From the NCBI GenBank assembly GCA_963786805.1, contig CAWBAK010000005.1:124001-188000 (forward strand): a stretch of DNA of 64,000 bases, written 5' to 3'. Origin of the DNA: CALGFI01 sp963786805 (GTDB taxonomy: Bacteria; Actinomycetota; UBA4738; HRBIN12). The position numbers were made by a program, and so were the translations under genes. Below, in pieces: positions 50,713-59,594 of this stretch (position 1 is its first letter; each line of letters starts with the position of its first letter). A model generated the notes under the pieces. That model did not search any database. It saw only the letters and a program-made list of their open reading frames with translations, and was not told the origin of the DNA.

Positions 50713-51623
50713 CAGGCGGGCACGGCCCTCCACATGCCAGGGGCATCCGGACGGACCCTATCGGCACGTTCCATCGACTCCACGCGGGCGGCCCGGAAGA
50801 TGCCACACCCGTGCATCCCCGGGAGCGCGCCGATCGTTTCGTCCATCTCGACGGCGGCGGCAAAGCCCTCGCGATCCTCGAAGAGATTGAGGACCACGAA
50901 GTCGGTCTCCTCCTGGGGGCGGACCCCCGTCCCGACGATGGCCCACAGGTGGTTCATCGCCCATCGCGTCATCGCGCGCGCGCGAGGGCTTCGGGCCAGC
51001 CGCTGGCGTGCTTGCGCCCGATAGAAGGCGAAGTGCCGGCGCTCGTCCTTGATGATCGCGTTGAGGAGGTTCACGAGCTCCGGGTTCTCGGTCTTGGCGA
51101 TCAGCCGGTGGTAGGAGGTCAGCGTCGAGAGCTCGTTCGCCGCACCCCAGGTCATGTGGAGCGCGACGAAGTCGTTCACCAGCGCGGAGCCGAGCAACGT
51201 CCCGAGATGCTTGAAGATCCCCGGCCCTCCGAGCCGGCGACGGATCCAGAGGGTCCGATTGGCGCGGGAGGGATAGCTCGTGCGGGCTTCGACGTGCTCG
51301 CGGTCCGGGGCGAGCTCGAATCCCGCCTCCCCGAGGAACCGGCTGAAGGCCTCTCCGTGCCACAGCTCCTCGTACACCCAGCAGGCGAGGAACGCCGTGA
51401 CGTCCGGCTCCACGGCGGCGCGCGTCGCGAGCAGGTCTCGGAGGAAGATCACCGTGTGGGTTTCGATGTCCATCATGTAGGCGAGGCACCGCGCCTCCGC
51501 CTCGGACAGCGGGTGATCGCGGATCCGGTCCCAGGCCACGCCCGAAAGGTCCACCCGTTTGGAGGCTCGGAGGTACCGGTCGAGGTCGAACTCCTCCATC
51601 GCCCCTACATTCGCGGTCATCAC
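50712..51623 (-). CDS. Ferritin-like di-iron protein, acyl-ACP desaturase type
   Basis: 303 residues, mostly helical. Iron-ligand patterns are Glu in MDIETHTVIFLRDLL (about 51-65), EExxH in WVYEELWHGEAF (about 82-93), a middle Glu in AANELSTLTSYHRLI (about 159-173) and DExRH in IIKDERRHFAFYR (about 188-200). Two such pairs define a carboxylate-bridged di-iron site. Acyl-ACP desaturase is the closest type by motif, but other oxygenases are possible. The start may be GTG 51623, the next ATG or ATG 51599. It is coupled to the membrane protein downstream. Confidence 0.8.
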   Translation of the reverse strand: MMTANVGAMEEFDLDRYLRASKRVDLSGVAWDRIRDHPLSEAEARCLAYMMDIETHTVIFLRDLLATRAAVEPDVTAFLACWVYEELWHGEAFSRFLGEAGFELAPDREHVEARTSYPSRANRTLWIRRRLGGPGIFKHLGTLLGSALVNDFVALHMTWGAANELSTLTSYHRLIAKTENPELVNLLNAIIKDERRHFAFYRAQARQRLARSPRARAMTRWAMNHLWAIVGTGVRPQEETDFVVLNLFEDREGFAAAVEMDETIGALPGMHGCGIFRAARVESMERADRVRPDAPGMWRAVPA

Positions 51624-51675
51624 CGCGAAGGATGACGGAAGTTTCCCCGATCGGGCAATCTGGCTCGGCTGAGCG

Positions 51676-52791
51676 TCAGCCGACGACCGTCAGCTCGCGC
51701 GTTGCCTCGTTGAACCGCTCGGCGCCGTCCTCGGTGACGACCACCTGGTCCTCGATCCGAACGCCGAACCTCCCCGGGAGGTAGATCCCCGGTTCGTCGG
51801 AGAAGGTCATGCCGGGCTGAAGCAGGATCTCGTTCCCCTCCACGATGTAGGGGGGCTCGTGGATCTCGATACCGATGCCGTGGCCCGTCCGGTGGACGAA
51901 GAAGCCGCCGTACCCGGCGTCCTCGATCAGGGTCCGAGCCGCACGGTCGACCTCCTGCGCCGCGACGCCGGGGCGAACCGCCTCGAACGCCGCCTGCTGC
52001 GCATCCCGAACGGTGTCATAGACGCGGCGCTGCTCCTCCGTCGGCTCGCCGACGAACGCCGTCCGAGTGATGTCCGAGCAGTAACCGTTCGCAACCCCGC
52101 CGAAGTCCATCACGACCGCGTCGCCGCGCGCGATCACCCGCTCCCCCGAGCGGTGATGCGGGGACGCGCTGTTCGGGCCCGAGCCCACGATCGTGAAGTC
52201 CACGCGGTCGTGTCCGTGCTCGCGCAGGAGCCGGTCGAGGTCCGCCGCCACGTCCATCTCACGGCGGCCTTCGAAGGGCGTGGTGACGACTTGCGCGAAC
52301 ACCGCGTCCGCGCCTTCGGCAGCCGCACGCAGGCGGTCGATCTCGTCCTCGTCCTTCACCGCCCGGACCAGCGGGAGGGCTCGCCCTGCGGCCACGAAGA
52401 AGCAGTCGGCGGTGGCCTGCTCGAGGGCGAGCAGATGAACGGCCCAGGTGGCATCGGTGATCGCATACCGGCCGGCCCGAAGCATCCGTGCGGCGAGCGC
52501 GTACGGGTCTTCGCCGTCCCGCCACTCGGAGAGCTCGACCCCCGCCATCCCGGGCGCGACCTCGGCGGAGGGCCGCTCGAGCGCCGGCACGACGAGTGAG
52601 GGAACTCGTCCGTCCGCGACGATCAGGAGGGTGAGCCGTTCGAGCGGCGGCGGCTCGTATCCGGTGAGGTACACGAGGTCCGGGCCGGGGGTGACGAGGA
52701 GCCCCTCCAGGTCCGCTTCCGCCGCGGCGGCGACGACGCGCTCGCGACGCGCGGTGAAGCGCTCGGGGCCGAGACCGGGCGCTTTCGTCAT
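51676..52791 (-). CDS. M24 family Xaa-Pro aminopeptidase-like protein
   Basis: 371 residues. A creatinase N-terminal domain (about 10-130) precedes the pita-bread domain. Metal ligands are Asp in VVMDFGGVANGYCSD, Asp in SDITRTAF, His in HRTGHGIGIEIHEPP, Glu in FSDEPGIYLPG and Glu in RIEDQVVV. It likely cleaves X-Pro dipeptides or peptides. ATG 52791 overlaps the stop of the lipid kinase gene by 4 nt. Confidence 0.92.
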   Translation of the reverse strand: MTKAPGLGPERFTARRERVVAAAAEADLEGLLVTPGPDLVYLTGYEPPPLERLTLLIVADGRVPSLVVPALERPSAEVAPGMAGVELSEWRDGEDPYALAARMLRAGRYAITDATWAVHLLALEQATADCFFVAAGRALPLVRAVKDEDEIDRLRAAAEGADAVFAQVVTTPFEGRREMDVAADLDRLLREHGHDRVDFTIVGSGPNSASPHHRSGERVIARGDAVVMDFGGVANGYCSDITRTAFVGEPTEEQRRVYDTVRDAQQAAFEAVRPGVAAQEVDRAARTLIEDAGYGGFFVHRTGHGIGIEIHEPPYIVEGNEILLQPGMTFSDEPGIYLPGRFGVRIEDQVVVTEDGAERFNEATRELTVVG

Positions 52792-53717
52792 AGCTTCATC
52801 TTGATCGGATGCGGGATCACCGCGAACGTTGCCGGGGTGTCCCCCAGCACCTCCCCGTCGGCCTCGATCGGCAACGGCCGGTCGGCCTCGACCACGAGCT
52901 CGCCCTTCACTCGCAACTCCTCGATGTGCGGATGCGGGACGTGCTCGCCACGGTAGATCTTCGGGATCATCGTGAAGGCGTCCGACTTCGGGCCCTTGAA
53001 GACCACACCGTCCAGGACCCCGTCGCCCGGGTAGGACCGTGGCGACACCTTCATCCCTCCGCCGTAGTACTGCCCGTTGCCGACGACGATCATGTAGGCG
53101 GGACCCTCGTACGTTTTGCGATCCGCGCGAACGCGGACCTCCGCGAGCTTGAACCGCGGCAGCGTGAGCCAGAAGCCGACGAAGTACTTCGCCTGGCCGA
53201 GGCGCGGCGACATCCGGTCGGCTCTCGCCGCGACGGCCGCGCCGAGGCCGGCCTCCGCGACGTTCACGAAGTAGCGGGTCTCGGTCCCGCCACCGGGCGC
53301 CGCGTAGGTGATCTTCCCGACGTCGAGCGGATACGTGTTGTCGCCGGTGAGGTGACTGCACGCGCGGGTGGCGTCGCCCGGCAGCCCGAACGTCCGGACG
53401 AAGTCGGACCCGCTCCCCGCCGCGACGACGCCGAGCACGGGATCCTCGCCGACCGGCGTGCCCTCGGCGTCGAGCATGCCGTTCACGACCTCGTTCACGG
53501 TTCCGTCGCCGCCGACGGCAACCACGAACCGCCCGCCGCCCTCGAGGGCCTCGCGCGCGAAGCGCGTTGCGTCACCTGGACCCTCGGTCCGAAGGAGCAC
53601 GTAGTCCAGCCCTTTGGAGCGAAGGTTCCGCTCGAGCTCGGGGATCTCCCGTTCGACGCGGCGCCTCCCCGCGTGTGGGTTGACGATGACCGTGAGCTTC
53701 CCGAACGGCGACGACAT
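52788..53717 (-). CDS. Diacylglycerol/lipid kinase family protein
   Basis: 309 residues. LTVIVNPHAGRRRVEREIPE opens the DAGK catalytic domain. The nucleotide motif is VVAVGGDGTVNEVVNGML (about 68-85), followed by GVVAAGSGSDFVRTFGLP. The C-terminal domain shows GGGMKVSPRSYPGDGVLDGV. It probably phosphorylates a lipid at the inner membrane face (DgkB/YegS-like). ATG 53717 is selected because the -10 at 53725-53730 predicts transcription one base before it. Confidence 0.9.
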   Translation of the reverse strand: MSSPFGKLTVIVNPHAGRRRVEREIPELERNLRSKGLDYVLLRTEGPGDATRFAREALEGGGRFVVAVGGDGTVNEVVNGMLDAEGTPVGEDPVLGVVAAGSGSDFVRTFGLPGDATRACSHLTGDNTYPLDVGKITYAAPGGGTETRYFVNVAEAGLGAAVAARADRMSPRLGQAKYFVGFWLTLPRFKLAEVRVRADRKTYEGPAYMIVVGNGQYYGGGMKVSPRSYPGDGVLDGVVFKGPKSDAFTMIPKIYRGEHVPHPHIEELRVKGELVVEADRPLPIEADGEVLGDTPATFAVIPHPIKMKL

Positions 53718-53724
53718 GGCGCGC

Positions 53725-53730
53725 ATCCTA
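53725..53730 (-). promoter_or_regulatory. -10 element, leaderless lipid kinase promoter
   Basis: TAGGAT on the minus strand covers an earlier in-frame ATG (53726) and ends 7 nt before ATG 53717. It supports the later start. Confidence 0.6.
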
Positions 53731-53761
53731 CTTTGGCGTCGGCGCTCGACACCGTCGCCGG

Positions 53762-56416
53762 TTAGACACCGGTGTAGGAGACGACCCCGCGGTTCACGGA
53801 CTCCCGTGCCCGGCGGACGACCGAGGCAGCCTCCCCCTCGGCGACCTCCGCGATCTGACGCAGCAGATCGAGAAGCTGCTTGCAGTTGCGCACGAAGTCT
53901 CCCGGCGCCATGCCGGTCTCGCGAAGGACGTCCTCGAGCGGTTCGCCCTCGGCCCAGCGGTATACCGGCGAGGCGAAGCCGGCGTCCAGCTCGCGGCAGA
54001 GCTCGACTTGATGGGCGTCCTCGGCACGTCGAACCCGGCGGTAGATCTCGTGGAGACGCCGGTACCGTTCGGCGGAGGCGCCGGTCGGCATGTGTCCCTC
54101 ACGAGGCTCGCGCTCGCGGCTCTCGAAGACGATCGACGAGACGAGCGCCGCCACCTCGGACGGGGTGAGCTCGGACAGCAGCCCGTCGGCCAGGAGCTCC
54201 GCGACGAGCACGTCTCCCTCCCCGTAGATCCTCGCGAGCGTCCGTCCCTTCGGCCGGATCGAGAACTCCTCGACGTACCCGAGCTCCTGCAGCACCGAAC
54301 GCACGCGCTCGAACTGGCGAGCGAGTGTTTCCGTTCGGGTCCGGATCCTGCGGTCGATCCCTCGGAGCTGGTGCTCCAGCTCGCCGGCGCGTCTCGCCCA
54401 GCGCTCGTGATCGGGCCGGTCGGGACACCCGTGGCTGGGGTGCTGCTCGGCCAGGCGCTCCAGCTTGGTCGCCTCGCGCTCGACCTCCGGGTCGACCCCT
54501 CCGCGCGAGCCCCGCGGTGGGCGGACGTCGAGGGCGACCAGGCGTGCCGCGAGGTCTCGCCGGAAACGGGCGCTCCTCGCACTCCCCGAGCGCGGCAGTG
54601 GGATCCGCGTCATCGCGACCGGCGGTTCCTGGAAGTCGCGGGCCGAGACGCGGAAGAGCTTGCGGTCCTGGGCGAGGACGGTCGGCCTCCCCTCGTTGTT
54701 GGAGAGCACCACGGCCAGCCCTCGCCGTTTCGCCCGAGGGACGAAGATGACGTCGCCCGCCCGAAGGCTCACCAGGGCCTCGCGGACCGCGTCGGTCCGT
54801 GCTCGGTCGCGGCCCTTCCTCGACTCCTCGCGGATCCGCTCGGCCTTCTCGCGCAGGCGCCAGTACTCCTCGAAGTCGCCGAGATGGCAGCGCATCTGTT
54901 CGCGGTATCCGTCGAGGAAGGCCTTGTCGCGCTCCAGCTGTCGTTCGAGAACGACGACACCCCGGTCGGCGAGGAACTGCGCGAACGAGGAGTTCAGCAG
55001 GTGATGCGCCTCCTCGCGCGAGTAGTTGCGGATGAGGTTGACGGCCATGTTGTAGGACGGGCGGAACGAGGAGCTGAGCTCGTACGTCCGGGTCGACGCC
55101 AGCGAGGCCACGCGCTCGAAGGGCACGTTGCGCTGATAGACCACGATCGCGTGGCCGAGCCGGTCGATCCCCCGCCGCCCGGCCCGCCCGGTCAGCTGCG
55201 TGTACTCGCCGGGTGTCAGCAGCTCGTGACGCTCGCCCTGGAACTTCCACAGGTCCTCGATGACCACCGACTTGGCGGGCATGTTGATCCCGAGGCTCAG
55301 CGTCTCGGTCGCGAACACGACCTTCACGAGCCCGGCCTCGAACAGCTCTTCGACGGTCTCCTTGAACACCGGCAGCATCCCGGCGTGGTGCGCGGAGATC
55401 CCCGCCGAAAGCGCCTCCTGGAACTCGTAGAAGCCGAGCGTCTTGAGGTCGTCCTCGTCCATCCAGGCCACCCGCATCTCGGCGAACTCGCGGATGCGCT
55501 GGGCCTCCTCACGGGTCGTCAGACGGATGCCCGCGTTCATGAGCCATTCGACGCTGCGGTCGCAACCGGCACGACTGAAGACGAAATAGATCGCCGGCAG
55601 CATGCCCTGATCGGCCAGGACGTCGACCACGTCCTCGCGCTTGGGAACGTAGAAGCGGCGGTGACCTTCGCGCGGCCGCGGGGTCCGATGGTGCTGCGGC
55701 GTTCCCGAACCGCGCCGGAAGTAGGTCTTGTACCGGACCTCCTCGCGGTCGAGCGAGACGATGTAGGGGTTCGGGGTGAGCTCACCGTCCTGCTCGACGT
55801 GCATCGGGTGCAGCTCGCGGCCGACCAGGTAGTGGTGCTCGAGCGGGACCGGCCGCTTCTCCTCGATCACGACGCGCGTGGTGCCGCGCAACGTGCCGAT
55901 CCACTCGCCGAACTCCTCCGCGTTGGAGATCGTCGCCGACAGGCACACGACCGACACCGACATCGGCAGGTGGATCAGGACCTCCTCCCACACGGCCCCG
56001 CGGTATGGGTCCTGCAGGTAGTGGACCTCGTCCATCACGACCGAGACGAGGCCGTCGATCGTGTCGGAGCGCTCGTAGAGCATGTTGCGCAGGACCTCGG
56101 TCGTCATCACGACGACCGGCGCCTCGCCGTTGATGCTGTTGTCACCGGTGAGCAGCCCGACCTTCGGCGCCCCGTGACGCGCGACCAGGTCGCCGAACTT
56201 CTGATTCGACAGGGCTTTGAGCGGCGTCGTGTAGAAGCACTTGCCCTCGAGATCCAGGGCGCGTTCGATCGCGTACTCGGCCACCACGGTCTTGCCCGAG
56301 CCCGTCGGCGCCGCGACGAGCACGGAACCGCCGGTGGCGAGCGCGTCGATGGCCTCGACCTGGAAGTCGTCCAGGGCGAACGGGTACCGCGAGGCGAAGC
56401 GCTTGGGATCGGTCAC
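53762..56416 (-). CDS. helY: Ski2-like DEAD/DEAH-box helicase HelY
   Basis: 884 residues. Helicase motifs are Q-like FALDDFQVEAID, I LVAAPTGSGKTVVAEYA (about 33-49), Ia TTPLKALSNQKF, II VMDEVHYLQDPYRG, III CLSATISN and VI QLTGRAGRRGID. The C-terminal region includes a DSHCT-type helical domain. HelY belongs to the Mtr4/Ski2 family of RNA helicases. It lies downstream of the tat genes, as Rv2092c does next to tatC. GTG 56416 coincides with the predicted transcription start. Confidence 0.95.
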   Translation of the reverse strand: MTDPKRFASRYPFALDDFQVEAIDALATGGSVLVAAPTGSGKTVVAEYAIERALDLEGKCFYTTPLKALSNQKFGDLVARHGAPKVGLLTGDNSINGEAPVVVMTTEVLRNMLYERSDTIDGLVSVVMDEVHYLQDPYRGAVWEEVLIHLPMSVSVVCLSATISNAEEFGEWIGTLRGTTRVVIEEKRPVPLEHHYLVGRELHPMHVEQDGELTPNPYIVSLDREEVRYKTYFRRGSGTPQHHRTPRPREGHRRFYVPKREDVVDVLADQGMLPAIYFVFSRAGCDRSVEWLMNAGIRLTTREEAQRIREFAEMRVAWMDEDDLKTLGFYEFQEALSAGISAHHAGMLPVFKETVEELFEAGLVKVVFATETLSLGINMPAKSVVIEDLWKFQGERHELLTPGEYTQLTGRAGRRGIDRLGHAIVVYQRNVPFERVASLASTRTYELSSSFRPSYNMAVNLIRNYSREEAHHLLNSSFAQFLADRGVVVLERQLERDKAFLDGYREQMRCHLGDFEEYWRLREKAERIREESRKGRDRARTDAVREALVSLRAGDVIFVPRAKRRGLAVVLSNNEGRPTVLAQDRKLFRVSARDFQEPPVAMTRIPLPRSGSARSARFRRDLAARLVALDVRPPRGSRGGVDPEVEREATKLERLAEQHPSHGCPDRPDHERWARRAGELEHQLRGIDRRIRTRTETLARQFERVRSVLQELGYVEEFSIRPKGRTLARIYGEGDVLVAELLADGLLSELTPSEVAALVSSIVFESREREPREGHMPTGASAERYRRLHEIYRRVRRAEDAHQVELCRELDAGFASPVYRWAEGEPLEDVLRETGMAPGDFVRNCKQLLDLLRQIAEVAEGEAASVVRRARESVNRGVVSYTGV

Positions 56417-56422
56417 GGATCG

Positions 56423-56428
56423 AGTCTA
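56423..56428 (-). promoter_or_regulatory. -10 element, leaderless helY promoter
   Basis: TAGACT on the minus strand ends 7 positions upstream of the GTG at 56416, so the mRNA would begin at the start codon. Confidence 0.6.
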
Positions 56429-56467
56429 CGGGCGAGTCCCGCACACCCCGATGGCGCGGCCTCGGGG

Positions 56468-57202
56468 TTAGCCGAGACCGCAAGCCGCAAGGTGCTCGAG
56501 CAGCGCGGCGTTGAAGGCGTCGGGCGCCTCCAGGTTCGAGAGGTGTCCGACCCCCTCGATGACCTCCAGGCGTGCTGCCGGGATCCGGGTGGCCATCTCC
56601 GAGGAGACCTCCGCCGGGATCAACCGGTCGGCCGTCGAGGTGATCACCATGGTCGGCACGTCGATCCCCGCCAGATCGGGCGTCGAGTCCGGGCGCTCGG
56701 CCATACCGAGGGCCGCCGCAGCGATCGCCCGCGGGCTCTGGTCGGCGATCCACCCCCGGACGCGGTCCTGAAGCTCTGCGGGCGCATCCTCCGCCAGGAG
56801 CGGCGGAGGGGTCTCAGCAAGGACGTTCCCCTCACTCAGCAGTCGTTGCGCGAGCGCCCTTCGAGCCTCGACGCCGTCGGGTGGATCGGCAACGGCGCGC
56901 GTGTTCGCCAGGACCAAGCCGATGATGCGCTCCCGCGCGCGGCGCCAGAGCTCGAACGCGGCGTAGCCGCCCATCGAGAGGCCGCAGACGACCGCGCGGT
57001 CGATGCCCGCCTCATCGAGTGCCGACAGCGCCCGGTCGGCGCAGGCACCCATCGTCGTCACCTCGCCGGCGAGGGGAGATCCTCCGAACCCCGGATGGTT
57101 CGGCGCGACCGCCGGGAGTCCCTTGGGAAGGGCGTCGAGCTGCGACCGCCACATCCGCGCGTCGATCGGCCACGCGTGGAGGAGGAGCAGCCCGTCGGCC
57201 AT
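56468..57202 (-). CDS. Alpha/beta hydrolase
   Basis: 244 residues. LLLLHAWPIDARMW provides the oxyanion region, the nucleophile elbow is CGLSMGGYAAFELW (Ser near 96), the acid is in ITSTADRLIPAE and the His in IEGVGHLSNLEAP. The closest look-alikes are 3-oxoadipate enol-lactonase-type hydrolases, but the substrate is not determinable. The ATG is 3 nt from the end of the upstream gene. Confidence 0.88.
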   Translation of the reverse strand: MADGLLLLHAWPIDARMWRSQLDALPKGLPAVAPNHPGFGGSPLAGEVTTMGACADRALSALDEAGIDRAVVCGLSMGGYAAFELWRRARERIIGLVLANTRAVADPPDGVEARRALAQRLLSEGNVLAETPPPLLAEDAPAELQDRVRGWIADQSPRAIAAAALGMAERPDSTPDLAGIDVPTMVITSTADRLIPAEVSSEMATRIPAARLEVIEGVGHLSNLEAPDAFNAALLEHLAACGLG

Positions 57203-57204
57203 CG

Positions 57205-57933
57205 CTAGCCGGTGGCGCCGGCTGCGAAGGGGTCGAAGACCTGGGCGGCGGACTGCGCCTCGACGTACTCGGAGTACCCGCGCGTGAACGTCTCGTCCGC
57301 CACCGTCGCCACCCCTCTGGCTCGCGCCGTGAGATCGGCGCGCAGCTGCGGCGACTCGGTCTCGGCCGCCATGGACACGAGGAGCGCGGCCTCGCGATAC
57401 AGCTTGAGGCCCCGCAGGAAGTTCCCCTGCGAGTTGATGACCTCCAGAACGAATTCCTGGGTGAAGTCGTGTCCGCGAAGCAGGTCCGACGTAGGGATCT
57501 CCTCGATCAAAGCGATCGTGCTCCGCGCGGACGAGGCCACTGCATCGGCCGAGTCGCCCGCCTGCTTCAGCCCGGCCTTGTCGATCTCCTCGGCCTCGAG
57601 CGCCGCGAGCGTCGTGTCGAGCTCGGGGAACCCGTCGAAGCCGGTGGGCGGCAGCGAGGTCCCGATCGTCGACAGGATCGGGTCGATCTGGCCGCGGTAC
57701 TGGTTGACCACGGTCGCCATCTCCGCGATCTTGTCCTGCTCTCGCTGGTCCTCCCGCTCCTGGAGGAAACCGATCGCGAGCGCCCCACGAGCGCGGCCAC
57801 CAGCAGCGTCCCCAGGGCGATCCAGAGCCCGGAGCGCCGGAACCATGGGCGTCTTGACCGGGACGTACGCAGGCTTGGGACCGCGGGTGACGGCCTTCGC
57901 ACCGCGGCTCTTGGTCTTGCCCTTGATCGCCAC
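57205..57933 (-). CDS. Single-pass membrane protein, segment 57785-57850 read in the wrong frame
   Basis: 242 residues as written. The N-terminus is basic (MAIKGKTKSRGAKAVTRGPK), and the C-terminal 190 residues are a helical extracytoplasmic domain of unknown type. Between them the given frame reads MVPALRALDRPGDAAGGRAR, but one base over the same DNA encodes PWFRRSGLWIALGTLLVAAL, an obvious transmembrane helix. An extra C in a CCC run (near 57846-57848) and a missing G in a GGGG run (near 57779-57783) would explain this and cancel out. It lies between tatC and the hydrolase. Confidence 0.75.
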   Translation of the reverse strand: MAIKGKTKSRGAKAVTRGPKPAYVPVKTPMVPALRALDRPGDAAGGRARGALAIGFLQEREDQREQDKIAEMATVVNQYRGQIDPILSTIGTSLPPTGFDGFPELDTTLAALEAEEIDKAGLKQAGDSADAVASSARSTIALIEEIPTSDLLRGHDFTQEFVLEVINSQGNFLRGLKLYREAALLVSMAAETESPQLRADLTARARGVATVADETFTRGYSEYVEAQSAAQVFDPFAAGATG

Positions 57934-57946
57934 GCCCGAGCCCCTT

Positions 57947-58729
57947 CTACCGCTTCATGGTTCGACCCACGATGATAGCGGCCTCGTAGAACACCACCAT
58001 GGGCACGGCCATCGCCAGCAAGGTGTACGGGTCGCCGCTCGGCGTGATCACCGCGGCGAAGACGAAGATGAACAGGATGGCGCCGCGCCGCCACGACCGG
58101 AGCTGGGCGGTGCTCACCACACCCGCCGCGGTGAGGAACACCAGGACGACGGGGAACTCGAACGCGAGGCCGAACGCGAGCGCGACCAGCATCACGAACG
58201 AGAAGAACCGGTCACCGGTCAGCAGCGGGACCACCTGCGAACCGCCGAACCCGAGCAGGAAGCTGAGCGCCTTCGGCAACGTCCAGTACGCGAAGAGCGC
58301 ACCCAGAAGGAACAGAAGGACCGAGCTCGCCACGAACGGGATGGCCATCTTCCGCTCGCGCCCCGTCAGGCCCGGCACCACGAACTTCCACAGCTGCCAA
58401 AGGACGACCGGCAGGGCGAAGAACAGGCCGAGGAACACGACTAACTTCAGCTTGATGAGCACCGAGCCGAGCGGCTCGGAGAAGAAGAGCGTGCATCGGT
58501 CGGTCGGCCGGACCTCTTGCGGGATCGTCCGGTAGTAGTTGCAGTACGGGATCAGGAGGATGTCGACCACCCGCTCGTACAAGATCCACCCCACGGCGGA
58601 GCCGACGACCAGCGCGGCGAGCGAGACGACCAGCCGGTAGCGGAGCTCCTCCAGGTGCTCGACGAGGGTCATCGTCCCTTCGGTGTCGCGGCGCGAGCGG
58701 CGACGCCAGCGTTCGGGGATCACGCGCAT
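57947..58729 (-). CDS. tatC: Sec-independent protein translocase TatC
   Basis: 260 residues, six helices. MTLVEHLEELRYRLVVSLAA (from residue 20) is the TatC N-terminal signature with the essential Glu. FVMLVALAFGLAFEFPVVLV and AAVITPSGDPYTLLAMAVPM are diagnostic. TatC recognises twin-arginine signals. The true start may be the ATG at residue 20 (58672). It follows tatA by 9 nt. Confidence 0.94.
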   Translation of the reverse strand: MRVIPERWRRRSRRDTEGTMTLVEHLEELRYRLVVSLAALVVGSAVGWILYERVVDILLIPYCNYYRTIPQEVRPTDRCTLFFSEPLGSVLIKLKLVVFLGLFFALPVVLWQLWKFVVPGLTGRERKMAIPFVASSVLLFLLGALFAYWTLPKALSFLLGFGGSQVVPLLTGDRFFSFVMLVALAFGLAFEFPVVLVFLTAAGVVSTAQLRSWRRGAILFIFVFAAVITPSGDPYTLLAMAVPMVVFYEAAIIVGRTMKR

Positions 58730-58738
58730 CGGCGGGCC

Positions 58739-59254
58739 CTACTCCGGCGGCGAGCCGGCCACCGGACCGCCCGCGACGTCGTCCGCCGGCGGCGGCGTCT
58801 CCGCCGGGCGCTTGGCTCGGGGCGTTCCCGCCGGCGGCTTGGGACGCGGCTCGTTCAGGTCCACGCGGAACGAGCGCTGGATCTCCTTGCGCGCGCGACG
58901 GAGCTCCGAGAGCCCACGGCCGAGCGACCTCGAGACCTCGCTCACGTCGGTCGCGCCGGCCGCCGCCGCCGGAGCGACGTCGACGCCGGAGACCGAACCG
59001 GGATCCGCGTTCGCGGGGGCATCGCCGTCCCCCGCCGATGATGCGCCGGGGAGCGTGGCCGGACGGCGGGCGTGGGTCGGAGGTTCCTCGTCCATGTTGA
59101 TCTGGATCGTCTTGCGGACCTCGTCCTGCGCCTTGCGGAGCTCCCGGATCCCCTTGCCGAGCGAACGGCCGAGCTCGGGCAGCCGGCGCGGGCCGACGAC
59201 GAGCAGCGCGACGAGGAGGATGAGCAGCAACTCCTGTGGGCTGATGTTCAGCAT
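58739..59254 (-). CDS. tatA: TatA-family protein with duplicated amphipathic helix
   Basis: 171 residues. An N-terminal helix (MLNISPQELLLILLVALLVV) and GPRRLPELGRSLGKGIREL form a normal TatA/TatB hinge and amphipathic helix. After a Pro/Ala/Asp-rich linker, a second copy of the amphipathic segment appears: RSLGKGIRELRKAQDEVRKT (about 30-49) against RSLGRGLSELRRARKEIQRS (about 109-128), each ending in an acidic (D/N)E. The second copy has no membrane helix. TatA oligomers form the translocation pore. It is followed at once by tatC. Confidence 0.9.
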   Translation of the reverse strand: MLNISPQELLLILLVALLVVGPRRLPELGRSLGKGIRELRKAQDEVRKTIQINMDEEPPTHARRPATLPGASSAGDGDAPANADPGSVSGVDVAPAAAAGATDVSEVSRSLGRGLSELRRARKEIQRSFRVDLNEPRPKPPAGTPRAKRPAETPPPADDVAGGPVAGSPPE

Positions 59255-59324
59255 GGCGTGGGCTCCGGGCGGGTCGGGATGCCGGGCGATCGGCTCGGCC
59301 GGATCGTTCGGCCCGGGGCGGCGC

Positions 59325-59567
59325 CTATCGTACCGCCGGCCCCTTCGGGGGGCCGAACGACCGTTCGGCGCTCACGCGCGGTGTTCGCGCGCTCGCTCGC
59401 TCCCCCGCCGCCGCGATGTCCTGGGCGATCGGACTGACCTCTTGCTGGAAACGACCGAGGGCGCGAGCGAGCACGATCACGTGTCGCACGAGGGCGATCA
59501 GCAGCGCCGAGACGGCAACGGTGGTGAGGAGACCCACGATGAGCCACACGATGGCGGGGCCGGACAC
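59325..59567 (-). CDS. Small single-pass membrane protein of unknown function
   Basis: 80 residues. One N-terminal helix (IVWLIVGLLTTVAVSALLIA, 6-25) is followed by a basic/amphipathic stretch (VRHVIVLARALGRFQQEV) and a polar tail. It resembles the short DUF948-like anchors near tat genes, but I do not recognise it firmly. GTG 59567 is set by a TAGCAT -10 at 59575-59580. Confidence 0.6.
   Translation of the reverse strand: MSGPAIVWLIVGLLTTVAVSALLIALVRHVIVLARALGRFQQEVSPIAQDIAAAGERASARTPRVSAERSFGPPKGPAVR
59327..59332 (-). promoter_or_regulatory. Candidate -10 element for tatA-tatC
   Basis: TACGAT on the minus strand overlaps the end of the small membrane-protein gene and predicts a 66-nt leader before tatA. 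Confidence 0.45.
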
Positions 59568-59574
59568 GGGGGCG

Positions 59575-59580
59575 ATGCTA
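59575..59580 (-). promoter_or_regulatory. -10 element, leaderless promoter of the small membrane protein
   Basis: TAGCAT on the minus strand ends 7 nt before GTG 59567; leader about 1 nt. Confidence 0.55.
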
Positions 59581-59594
59581 TCGGGACGGGGCCC

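Noticed and set aside
54008..57208. Long open frame of 1066 codons on the plus strand across helY and the hydrolase
   Set aside because: Low-complexity Arg/Asp/Leu composition and antisense to two well-recognised genes; an artefact of high GC third positions.
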